The position numbers and the translations under genes are program-made. From NCBI GenBank assembly GCA_949747905.1, contig CATKEF010000062.1:1-34475 (forward strand): 34,475 nucleotides of DNA, given 5' to 3'. The notes under the pieces were generated by a model. The model saw only the letters and a list, made by a program, of their open reading frames with translations, did no database searches and was not told the DNA's origin. This DNA comes from an uncultured Eubacteriales bacterium. GTDB lineage: Bacteria; Bacillota; Clostridia; Christensenellales; Borkfalkiaceae. This document shows, in pieces, positions 26,301 through 33,157 of the stretch. Position 1 is the first letter of the stretch. Each line of letters opens with the position of its first letter.

Positions 26301-27999
26301 GAATATTTGCGAAAACAAGTTCTTTGCCGTTCAAACCCGCGTCGTCGCCTGTAAAGTTGCACATTGTGGCCGTGCCTTCCCTTCTTGTGAAGTAAGGCGC
26401 GATTGTGAGCTGCGTATCTTCGATAACGGTTTTATCCGTGATAACCTTGTTTCCGTTGCCGACTATATACCAACCTGCAATGTGTCTGCCGTCGGCGATA
26501 TTGCCCTTGACCTGATTTGCCGTAGGCACAACCAGTTTATCTCCCGTCTGAGCTTTTTTATTGTAATCGTCGGACAGAGTAAGTCCCGCGGGCAGTTTGA
26601 CTGTAATGTTCGCAGTCTGCGAAAGCTCGGGCTTAATGGTGATGTTACCGTTCAATACGGTCGTATTTCCGACAACGTTGCCCTCGCCGTCAACCCAACG
26701 GATAAATTTATTTCCCGTATTGTTGGTAATCTGTTCGTCGGTAGGCAGAACAAGTCTGTCGCCCGTCTCGTATTTGGTCACGTAGTCGTCCGAAACTTCG
26801 AATTTATCGGGCAAATCAAGCGTTACCGTTACCGTTTCAGTGAGAACGGGTCTCAAAGTTATATCGCCGGTAAGGCGCACTCCCGCCTCGGCTTTGGTGC
26901 CGTCCGCATAAACCCAGTGTAAAAGTCTGTGACCGGTATTATTCGTTATCTGAGACGCGGTAGGCAGAACGAGTTTGTCGTTTGTTCTCACGTTTCTCTC
27001 GTAATCGTCGGAAACCGTGAAGCCTGCGGGCAAATCGAGAGTTATTGTCGCGGGCTGAGTAGGCGTGGTGTTTTCCCTTGCCATAACGACGCCGAGAGAC
27101 ATATTCGCAATATCTGCGTCCAGTTTTATAAGCGTAAGCGTATTTTTGTCGGTTCTTGTATTGTCAACCGTAATAGAAACAGGCTTGCTTTCGCCGGGCT
27201 GAAGCACAACGGGGTCGGATGCGACGCGGTTTTCTTCGGTTGCCCACGCATGACCGGTGTGCATCTGATATACGGTAAAAGAAATCGCCGTTTCGCCGAA
27301 GTTTTTGAAAATATAATGATAGGTATACTGCTGTCCGGGCTCTCTCTCCAAAGTCGTTACCGTACGGAAGTAGCTGTTCGCCGTCAAAGTATTGGCAAGA
27401 CTTATCTTTCTTCCCATGTAACCGTCTATGACTACATTCTCGAGAGTGAAAGCGTACTCGGGATTTTTACTCAAATCGGCGCCGTCGGCAGCATAATAAT
27501 AGTCGCCGACCTGATTCGAACCGTACAGATAAGCGTCTCCGTTTTCAGGCGCAAAAAAAGGCGCGATTGTGGCCGCGGCAAGAGGAACGAAATCCTCGAG
27601 TTTTTGGAATCCGCTGATTTTGCCCTCTTCGTTATAAACGCCTACACCCGCGACGGTGTGTCCGCCGAGCGTGCTCACGTCGAAGTGTGCCTGCGTGAGC
27701 ACCTCGCCCACGGGTAGAGTATAGCTGGTCTGCCCGCCTCTGAATCTGACGGCGGAACTTTCCGCTATCGTTACCACAGCCTCGGTGGGAGGCAACTGCG
27801 CCTCGTAATCGCCGCCGAGGTCGGGTCTATTGGAACCGGTCTTATCGTCGTTCCAGTCATAGGCGTCGTTGATTGTAACTTTCCCGCCGCCCGGCTGATT
27901 GGGGTCGAACGGGTCGTCTTCGTCAACGCAACCTGCAAGAGGAACCGCAAACGCGCCGATAAGCATTCCGGTTATCAGTAGCTTACCAATTTTTTTCAT
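23308..27999 (-). CDS. Giant modular surface lipoprotein with alternating InlB-like repeats and beta-sandwich modules
   Basis: 1563 aa. The signal peptide ends in a perfect lipobox, LAGC (Cys24). Two repeat types alternate. B repeats of about 70-80 aa resemble InlB/Flg_new (Listeria-Bacteroides) beta-grasp repeats, with motifs such as LPAGLTLSDDY, TGDKLVLPT and GW. They occupy about 315-388, 389-460, 461-537, 735-806, 810-883, 886-964, 966-1037, 1244-1328 and 1329-1397, perhaps also about 85-140. A modules of about 165-195 aa lie at about 140-306, 538-731, 1038-1226 and 1396-1560. Each A module has a NFGxxxxxFTVYQ-type motif, then LxPGES, and ends in xLGIxM. No enzymatic motif is visible; binding or a structural spacer role is inferred. 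The gene leads the three-gene GH3 operon. AAGGAG lies 8 nt before the ATG. Confidence 0.88.
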   Translation of the reverse strand: MKKIGKLLITGMLIGAFAVPLAGCVDEDDPFDPNQPGGGKVTINDAYDWNDDKTGSNRPDLGGDYEAQLPPTEAVVTIAESSAVRFRGGQTSYTLPVGEVLTQAHFDVSTLGGHTVAGVGVYNEEGKISGFQKLEDFVPLAAATIAPFFAPENGDAYLYGSNQVGDYYYAADGADLSKNPEYAFTLENVVIDGYMGRKISLANTLTANSYFRTVTTLEREPGQQYTYHYIFKNFGETAISFTVYQMHTGHAWATEENRVASDPVVLQPGESKPVSITVDNTRTDKNTLTLIKLDADIANMSLGVVMARENTTPTQPATITLDLPAGFTVSDDYERNVRTNDKLVLPTASQITNNTGHRLLHWVYADGTKAEAGVRLTGDITLRPVLTETVTVTLDLPDKFEVSDDYVTKYETGDRLVLPTDEQITNNTGNKFIRWVDGEGNVVGNTTVLNGNITIKPELSQTANITVKLPAGLTLSDDYNKKAQTGDKLVVPTANQVKGNIADGRHIAGWYIVGNGNKVITDKTVIEDTQLTIAPYFTRREGTATMCNFTGDDAGLNGKELVFANIQGNGKPHDVYDASGKVITGANANFTAVNRAENSTPINADANGYAELGNILQYNGTLGANFRFRGGARISGATGVIDRYVTHTFFYNFENFGASELDFTIYGLNSGTLYEGEGARVTLKPGESTQVSFTVTYQNAYNNEVNKNAMAYFYIHKEVTDMKLGISMNIVIHSAKVTMDESVEGVTLTENYLNKIRKAGDTLVLPTSSDYVNTTDKEIVGWKDAAGNVLTNETKITGDIELVPVFREFADVTFELPAGMTFNGYEATQRYEVGVDKIVLPTAAQINNTLRPISYWVIKGTTTIVNNDTVVSGAMIIVPVLEPEVKVEVNITAAQVEGFTLSADYLAKKQYKGELFILPAAGDYTDLNASTREVVGWRDKTTGTTLTATTILDVDSIELEPVFKQIVNVSLKLPAGLTLKDSYNTKYYEGDNAIVLPTAEDIDENTTGAGAPLGWYNVANGKILENGAAVTEGLVIAPYWNSAKTGYEYVTVGRGANSGYNTDKMPGDVALHGNATENSSLTYSGMKSGSNNAAQIIEGDLALLGSTLTDTAAVRAGSAIRFDSKNSAGSDFLTADSKVEIIYTVENKGTTELTLSIYQIAKSDEYKAPTYYKYENNYRVEINLQPGQSVTKVGQYSLTKNGNALTYIVFEKDVESFSFGLAMSYKKINEIDDAYKNQAAFVNNVTLDYNAAENGGITVADSYLTQRAGRFLTAPKAADLTMPDGVAVEKWQLATGGQTYDIPTEITDWTSLLLPSAGGTLKAVLAQNATVSYQTSNGVSADGAKTEYKTGEKLELPAVTENTTDGKTHVGWYDTATQKPVNADTVVNENMTLAPYFATGTQLMPLSGANNDSGAGKGNPDNVTDASGAALARDIFSKDENVLIDDEFGIVLRCNTALDKGSAFRFKTSFGVQVKTYKYTIRFKNNGDSELKFTVYQIRGTTDTAGMPGEEITLAAGASASAELTITYTATNTNALTYFVLGSDVAANALNLGITMGVQEVTA

Positions 28000-28032
28000 C
28001 CTTTTTTCTCCTTATACAAAAATTAGTATTTC

Positions 28033-28110
28033 ACGATTTCACAATCGTTATTTACAATTAAGTAATTATTGCCGTCTGTTTTAAGACGGCAATAAGGGAC
28101 GCGTCCCTTA
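28033..28110 (-). promoter_or_regulatory. Structured 5' leader of the surface operon (three inverted repeats)
   Basis: Between the promoter and the ATG at 27999 lie an 18-bp perfect palindrome, TAAGGGACGCGTCCCTTA (28093-28110), a 10-bp stem ATTGCCGTCT with 6-nt loop (28068-28093), and a 6-bp stem ACGATT with 4-nt loop (28033-28048). The palindrome could be a protein operator, the others RNA hairpins. None has a U-tract on the minus strand, so simple termination is unlikely. No known riboswitch consensus was recognised. Confidence 0.5.
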
Positions 28111-28180
28111 TTTTGCCATTATGCGATAGTAAAAATGTTAATTTTTGCACATAATTTGGTATAATATTACATTTAACCGT

Positions 28181-28209
28181 ATTATACAATACACATTTTG
28201 TTTTGTCAA
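28181..28209 (-). promoter_or_regulatory. Perfect consensus sigma-A promoter of the surface lipoprotein-GH3 operon
   Basis: On the minus strand TTGACA (28209-28204), 17 nt, TATAAT (28186-28181). Transcription should start near 28174, giving a leader of about 175 nt. Confidence 0.9.
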
Positions 28210-28361
28210 TTGCCGATTTTACTTTAAAACATTGCATTTCGTGTTTTAGATATTCTTTTATCGATTGTTGTCCGTAATTACCCGCAACCCGATATTTCGC
28301 TGACGCTCTACATGACACAGATAGCACTAAAATAGCCGAAAAATGCACTTATCGTAACATA

Positions 28362-28382
28362 AAAAGGCAACCCAAGCCTTTT
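28362..28382. terminator. Small terminator-like hairpin
   Basis: AAAAGGC / GCCTTTT, a 7-bp stem with a 7-nt loop and flanking T or A runs on both strands, lies in the gene-free stretch 28210-28434. No gene ends close by, so its role is unclear; it may insulate the surface operon promoter from read-through past leuA. Nothing else was seen in that stretch. Confidence 0.35.
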
Positions 28383-28434
28383 AGTCATCCGATTACCCTA
28401 CATCGCTTGCGCCCATTGTCTTTCCTAGCACATT

Positions 28435-28712
28435 TTATTCAAAGTCATCCTGAGCTCCTTTTATTAAACGTATTCCCGAGTTCCTTGTTTTAAATGTCTT
28501 CCCGAGCAAAGCGAGAGACCCTTCGCTTCGCTCAGGGTGACAAGGGGTCGCTAAAAGGACATTTTGTCCCGAACGCTTTTGTCTTCCCGAGCCGCAGGCA
28601 AGGGACCCTTCGTTTCGCTCAGGGTGACAAGAAAGTAACTCAGGGTGGCAAAAATGCATTCAGTGTGGCAATAAATTTGCTCGGGATAACGACCGACACT
28701 CAAAGTGACATA
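28435..28712. repeat. Dispersed-repeat region R4 downstream of leuA
   Basis: Two closely similar units of about 50 nt begin GTCTTCCCGAGC near 28495 and 28581 and both contain ACCCTTCG(C/T)TTCGCTCAGG followed by GTGACAAG. Shorter fragments such as CTCAGGGTGGCAA, TTCAGTGTGGCAA and CTCAAAGTGACA follow. The core is the complement of the AGCGAAGCGAA motif of R1 and R2. No credible gene is present. Confidence 0.75.
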
Positions 28713-28726
28713 AAAGGCAACAAAAA

Positions 28727-28755
28727 AGCGCCGCGCTGATAATAAGCGCGGCGCT
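28727..28755 (-). terminator. Rho-independent terminator of leuA
   Basis: AGCGCCGCGCT and its complement form an 11-bp GC-rich stem around a 7-nt loop, 11 nt after the leuA stop codon. The minus strand continues with TTTTTTG. Confidence 0.9.
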
Positions 28756-28766
28756 TTTTCTTAAAA

Positions 28767-30422
28767 TCATTCACATAACATATTATTTACAGCGGCGACA
28801 AGCGCCGTATACGAACTTTTCATAATATCGTTCTCCAACCCTGCGCCCCAGTAAATTTTTCCGTCCTTTTCCGCTCCCACATACGAGACGGCTTTCGAGC
28901 GCGCCCCGTCCGTCAATGCGTGCTGTTCGTATCCGATAAGCGCAAAATCGACACCGAAAAACTTCTTTATCGCATTGTAAACAGCGTCCAGTCTGCCGTT
29001 GCCTATAGCTTTTATCTCGGTCTCCTCTCCGTTGCGGAAGATTTTCACGTTCGCCTGAATGCCGTTGATTTGCCTGAAATTGCACTCAGTTATATCGAAT
29101 ACCCGTCTGTTGTTCACGAACGTGTCCGTGAAAATTTTATAAAGCTCGTCTGCGTGAAGTTCTTTGTGTTCCCTGTCGGAAACCGCTTTTGCCGCATAGC
29201 CCATAACTTCCTTCATTTTAGCGGGCAACATAAGACCGTAGGTATTTTTAAGCACATATCCCACGCCGCCTTTTCCCGACTGAGAATTTATGCGTATCAC
29301 GTCGGACTCGTACTCCCTACCCACGTCCTTCGGGTCGATTGGAAGATAGGGCACCGTCCATAAATCGCCGCCAGACTTTCTGTATTCCATACCTTTGGAA
29401 ATGGCGTCCTGATGAGACCCCGAAAACGCCGCGAAAACGAGCTCGCCGGCATAAGGATGTCTCGGACTTACGGGCATTCCAGTCAATTGTTTATAGGCTG
29501 AAGCTATATGCGGCATATCCGAAAAATCAAGGAGCGGGTCGACGCCCTGCGAAAACATATTCATTGCAAGCGTAATTATATCCGCATTGCCCGTGCGCTC
29601 GCCGTTGCCGAACAAAGTACCCTCTATTCTCTCCGCGCCCGCGAGCAATCCCGTCTCCGCCGCTGCAACGCCGCATCCGCGGTCGTTATGCGGGTGAAGC
29701 GACAGAACGACCCCGTCTCTGTACTTAATATGCTTATTCATATATTCAACCTGCCGCGCATACACGTGCGGCATTGCGTTCTCCACGGTAGCGGGCAGGT
29801 TTATAACGACTTTTCTTTCGGGAGAGGGGCGCCACACGTCCAGAACGGCGTTAACCACCTCCAAGGCGTATTCGGGTTCGGTACCCGTAAAAGATTCGGG
29901 GGAATACTCGAAACGATATAACGCCCCCTCTTTTTCCGTAAGCTCTTTCAAAAGCGCCGCACCGTCGACGGCGATTTTTTTAATCTCCTCTCTGCTTTTG
30001 CCGAAAACCTGTTCGCGCTGAGCGAGCGAGGTGGAATTATAAACGTGAATTATTACGTTTTTTGCTCCCCGCACCGCTTCGAAAGTCTTTTTTATAATGT
30101 GCGCGCGCGCCTGCGTCAGCACCTGTATCGTCACGTCGTCGGGAATAAGATTATTTTCGATAAGATTACGGATAAAAGAATATTCCGTTTCCGACGCGGC
30201 GGGGAAACCGACCTCTATTTCTTTGAAACCTATTTCAAGCAACAACTTGAAAAATTCGACCTTTGTATTCTCGCCCATCGGCTCCACAAGGCTCTGATTG
30301 CCGTCGCGCAGGTCAACGGAACACCAGACGGGCGCGTTTGCAAGCATATCGCGTTCCGCCCAGTCCATACATTTTTCTTCGGGCAGGAAGTATTGTTTGC
30401 CGTATCTGACGTAATTTTTCAT
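28767..30422 (-). CDS. leuA: 2-Isopropylmalate synthase LeuA
   Basis: 551 aa. It condenses acetyl-CoA with 2-oxoisovalerate, the first committed step of leucine synthesis. It is the longer type related to Corynebacterium/Mycobacterium enzymes, marked by VWCSVDLRDGNQSLVEPM near the N-terminus (catalytic Arg39, metal-binding Asp40) and SLHPHNDRG (two His metal ligands). The C-terminal leucine-sensing regulatory domain is present at about 430-551 (NGRLDAVYNAIKKFFG region), so feedback inhibition is expected. GGGAGG lies 4 nt before the ATG. It has its own promoter directly after lysC and a strong terminator. The leader is about 75 nt, too short for a T-box. No other leucine genes are in the window. 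Confidence 0.95.
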   Translation of the reverse strand: MKNYVRYGKQYFLPEEKCMDWAERDMLANAPVWCSVDLRDGNQSLVEPMGENTKVEFFKLLLEIGFKEIEVGFPAASETEYSFIRNLIENNLIPDDVTIQVLTQARAHIIKKTFEAVRGAKNVIIHVYNSTSLAQREQVFGKSREEIKKIAVDGAALLKELTEKEGALYRFEYSPESFTGTEPEYALEVVNAVLDVWRPSPERKVVINLPATVENAMPHVYARQVEYMNKHIKYRDGVVLSLHPHNDRGCGVAAAETGLLAGAERIEGTLFGNGERTGNADIITLAMNMFSQGVDPLLDFSDMPHIASAYKQLTGMPVSPRHPYAGELVFAAFSGSHQDAISKGMEYRKSGGDLWTVPYLPIDPKDVGREYESDVIRINSQSGKGGVGYVLKNTYGLMLPAKMKEVMGYAAKAVSDREHKELHADELYKIFTDTFVNNRRVFDITECNFRQINGIQANVKIFRNGEETEIKAIGNGRLDAVYNAIKKFFGVDFALIGYEQHALTDGARSKAVSYVGAEKDGKIYWGAGLENDIMKSSYTALVAAVNNMLCE

Positions 30423-30504
30423 TGTGCCTCCCGATTCCGTCCTATCCGGAATTATAAAATAACGCGCAAAGCGATTTCCGCAAATGCGCGTATATATTTT
30501 GAAT

Positions 30505-30534
30505 ATAATATCATATTCTAAAAGAACAAGTCAA
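30505..30534 (-). promoter_or_regulatory. Promoter of leuA
   Basis: On the minus strand TTGACT (30534-30529), 18 nt, TATTAT (30510-30505). The -35 starts 2 nt after the lysC stop codon, with no room for a terminator between, so leuA may also receive transcripts from the cdaA-lysC unit. Confidence 0.7.
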
Positions 30535-30536
30535 GT

Positions 30537-31856
30537 TTATTTGAAAAATTCCCCGTAAATTGCTTTGATACACTTCTCGTAGTCGTCGTTTCTGACACCG
30601 ACTATTATGTTCATCTCGCTCGAACCCTGGTCAATCATTTTTATATTTATTCCCGCACCCGCAATTGCGTTGAAAAGCCGAGCCGAAGTTCCGACAGACG
30701 ACGACATTCCGTGTCCGACCGTAGCTATTAACGCGATATTTTCGATTACTCTGATAATATCGGGCTCAACCGCGTTTTTAATGCTTTCAAGAATTCTTCC
30801 AAGCTTGAAATTATCCAGACAAGCGCTCTCAATTACAAGCGACATCGTATCTATTCCCGACGGAATATGTTCGACCGAAATATTCTCCTCGGTTAAAATA
30901 TCAAGAACTTTGCTTATAAAGCCGACTTCGGAATTCATAAGCGATTTTTCAAGAAAAATTACCGTAAAATTCTTTTTGCCCGCAATGCCCGTAACGGTGC
31001 TGCCGCTCGGCGTATAACGTGCGGTCGGAACTATAGAAGTACCATCGTCCGCGGGACGGAAAGTATTTTTGATTTGTATGGGAATATTCGCTTTGCGCAC
31101 GGGGAAAATAGATTCGCAGTGCAGAACGTTTGCGCCCATGTAACTGAGTTCGCGCAACTCCTTATAAGATATTGTCTTAATCTTCTTGGGGCTGTCGACG
31201 AGTTTGGGGTCGCACGCAAGAAACCCCGAAACGTCCGTCCAGTTTTCATACAGAGAAGCGTTTACCGCCCTCGCAACTATTGCGCCGGATATATCCGACC
31301 CGCCGCGCGAAAAAGTTTTCACTTCGCCGTTCGCCCCACGACCGTAAAACCCGGGAAAAACCGCGCGTTCGACGCCTGCAAGAGCTTCCGCAACCGCTTT
31401 ATACGTCTTTGCGCCGTCAAGCGCTCCGCCTTCGTCAAAGAAAATCACGTCTTCGGCGTCAATGAATTTCGCGCCGAGATACTCCGCCACTATCCGCGCG
31501 CAGAGATATTCGCCGCGGGACGCCGTAAAATCTTCGCTGCACTCCCGCGCTATTCTCTCTTCGGTTTCGTCGAGAACGGACCCGATATCGAAATTCATGT
31601 CAAGCTCTTTCACAACGGAAACATAGCGGGCGCGTACCGCCGCAAAGCTCTCTTTTATATTGCCTTCGGACATAAGCTCCGCATGGCAGCCATAAAGCAT
31701 ATCCGTGACTTTTATATCCCCCGAATAACGCTTACCCGGCGCCGAAACCACAATATACTTGCGGGTCAAATCGCCGTCGATTATATTTTTTACCTTTTTT
31801 ATGACGTTGCCGTCAGCCATCGACGTTCCGCCGAATTTACAAACTTTAACTGCCAT
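30537..31856 (-). CDS. lysC: Aspartate kinase
   Basis: 439 aa, monofunctional. It phosphorylates aspartate, the first step to lysine, methionine, threonine and diaminopimelate. KFGGTSMAD (7-15) is the kinase signature, with TFSRGGSDISGA for substrate and nucleotide binding. Two ACT domains lie at about 315-380 and 385-439, so allosteric control by end products is expected. Which amino acid inhibits it cannot be read from sequence. The ATG follows the DUF1015 stop after a single base. No lysine riboswitch precedes it because it lies inside a coupled unit headed by cdaA. The gene symbol is a family-level choice. Confidence 0.95.
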   Translation of the reverse strand: MAVKVCKFGGTSMADGNVIKKVKNIIDGDLTRKYIVVSAPGKRYSGDIKVTDMLYGCHAELMSEGNIKESFAAVRARYVSVVKELDMNFDIGSVLDETEERIARECSEDFTASRGEYLCARIVAEYLGAKFIDAEDVIFFDEGGALDGAKTYKAVAEALAGVERAVFPGFYGRGANGEVKTFSRGGSDISGAIVARAVNASLYENWTDVSGFLACDPKLVDSPKKIKTISYKELRELSYMGANVLHCESIFPVRKANIPIQIKNTFRPADDGTSIVPTARYTPSGSTVTGIAGKKNFTVIFLEKSLMNSEVGFISKVLDILTEENISVEHIPSGIDTMSLVIESACLDNFKLGRILESIKNAVEPDIIRVIENIALIATVGHGMSSSVGTSARLFNAIAGAGINIKMIDQGSSEMNIIVGVRNDDYEKCIKAIYGEFFK

Positions 31857-31857
31857 T

Positions 31858-33042
31858 TTACTTTATTCTTTTAGCCTCGATATAATATCTTTTTTCGTTG
31901 CCGTCGCCCATTGAAAACGTCTTTCTCGGAAGATTCCCGCCCGTCGAAATAAGTCGGAAAAAATCGTCCTTTTTTATCGCGGGTAAAATTATTCCGGCAC
32001 CGCCACGACGGGTAAGAGATTTCATTTCGTCCATACTGCCGTGAATATAGTCCGCCTCTCCGTCGTATTCTTTAAGAAATTCCGAAATATAACAATCGAG
32101 CGCCTCTATCCCTTTCGGCACGTTGTCGTCGAACGGAATCTTTTTCTCTGTACCGTCTACTACAATATACGCCGATTGTCCGCCCGAAGTTTTCAACCCT
32201 TCCGCAAATGCCGCGGCGGCGTCGGTTTTAACGTATCTGTGAATGGCTTCGAATTTCAAAGCGGGCGAATAAATGTTGACCGCTTCGCACAGAGCGAATC
32301 TCGCGGGATGCGTTTCCCTCTCCTTTTCGCCGACAGTGCTCTTTATCTCTTCCCAGCATGCCTTTGCCGCCGCAAGGGAATGGTTTCCGTCGCCGACGGC
32401 AAACAAAAATTTATCTTCCGAAAAATTTTCTTTCGCCGTAAGCGCGTATAGCGATGAAACAACCTCGTCGGGGTTTTCGATAAGAGTGCCTTTCACCCTT
32501 CCGCCGTCGCACATAAGCGGGAAATCGTATAAAACCTCGCCGCGTTTTACGCAATTCAGAACGCTTTCTTCATTATCGTCGTACAAAAGCATCGCATGCG
32601 GAAGTTCCAAAGGCGCGCCCCGCCTTATTTCAACACGCGGAGGTATGCGTTCCAGGATGGTTGCTTCGGTGGAACGGACGGGCACCTTTGCGCCCTTTTC
32701 GTACGAATAGTCCTCCAAATCTATGCTAAGAACTATCCCGCACCGCGTGCCAGACTGAGTTATGCGTTCGACAAGCACAAAACCTTTAACCGCACGGAAT
32801 ACGCCGTTTGAAAGATATTCGCGCATAGTCGAATGTATTTTTTCTATTCTCTGTTCCGCTTCGGAAAGATATATCTCAGGCAGAATAAGATTAAACGCGC
32901 TGGGACCTCCAGACGCGCATTCCTTTGTTTTCTTCCAATAATCTTCGTCCGAAGTAAACTGGTCGCAGGCGTTCACCGCCCACTTTTTCATATCCGTGTC
33001 TTTGCCCGGCAACAGTATTTCGGGTATTCTTACTGTATTCAT
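31858..33042 (-). CDS. DUF1015 family protein
   Basis: 394 aa. It matches the DUF1015 family in general layout: an N-terminal WAVNACDQFTSDEDYW segment, a central VGDGNHSLAAAKACWEE motif with conserved Asp-Gly-Asn-His, and FEAIHRYVK. The family's biochemical function is not established to my knowledge; it is common in anaerobic Bacillota and Bacteroidota and often near amino-acid biosynthesis genes. Here it precedes aspartate kinase with a 1-nt gap and follows the small CdaR-like gene with 7 nt between. GAGG overlaps that gene's stop codon (TGAGG) and serves as the ribosome binding site. A link to aspartate or serine metabolism is only suggested by position. Confidence 0.85.
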   Translation of the reverse strand: MNTVRIPEILLPGKDTDMKKWAVNACDQFTSDEDYWKKTKECASGGPSAFNLILPEIYLSEAEQRIEKIHSTMREYLSNGVFRAVKGFVLVERITQSGTRCGIVLSIDLEDYSYEKGAKVPVRSTEATILERIPPRVEIRRGAPLELPHAMLLYDDNEESVLNCVKRGEVLYDFPLMCDGGRVKGTLIENPDEVVSSLYALTAKENFSEDKFLFAVGDGNHSLAAAKACWEEIKSTVGEKERETHPARFALCEAVNIYSPALKFEAIHRYVKTDAAAAFAEGLKTSGGQSAYIVVDGTEKKIPFDDNVPKGIEALDCYISEFLKEYDGEADYIHGSMDEMKSLTRRGGAGIILPAIKKDDFFRLISTGGNLPRKTFSMGDGNEKRYYIEAKRIK

Positions 33043-33049
33043 TTTATCC

Positions 33050-33157
33050 TCAGATATTAATAAGAATAACGGTCAAAACCGCAAGTCCGATTGCAAGAAG
33101 TTTATATAGAATATTCTTTGTAAAAAGTTCTTTTAAAAAGTTACCGAAGTTTTTCAC
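33050..33157 (-). CDS. CdaR-like 35-residue membrane peptide
   Basis: A short frame starting GTG at 33157, overlapping the cdaA stop as GTGA, with GGAGGG 6 nt upstream inside cdaA. It reads MKNFGNFLKELFTKNILYK, then a hydrophobic helix LLAIGLAVLTVILINI and a stop. This resembles only the N-terminus of CdaR (YbbR family), the CdaA regulator, which starts with a basic (K)xxLFTKNIxLKxLAL-type stretch and one transmembrane helix. The extracytoplasmic YbbR repeats that should follow are missing; the DUF1015 gene begins 7 nt later. The good ribosome binding site and coupling argue that it is translated. It may be a degenerate remnant or a minimal CdaA-binding helix. Confidence 0.65.
   Translation of the reverse strand: MKNFGNFLKELFTKNILYKLLAIGLAVLTVILINI

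Noticed and set aside
28058-28348. 96-codon minus-strand frame
   Set aside because: Covers the surface-operon promoter and leader hairpins, has no ribosome binding site and no recognisable domain.
30423-30536. T-box or leucine attenuator before leuA
   Set aside because: Leader is only about 75 nt, with no specifier stem, T-box sequence or leader peptide rich in Leu codons seen.
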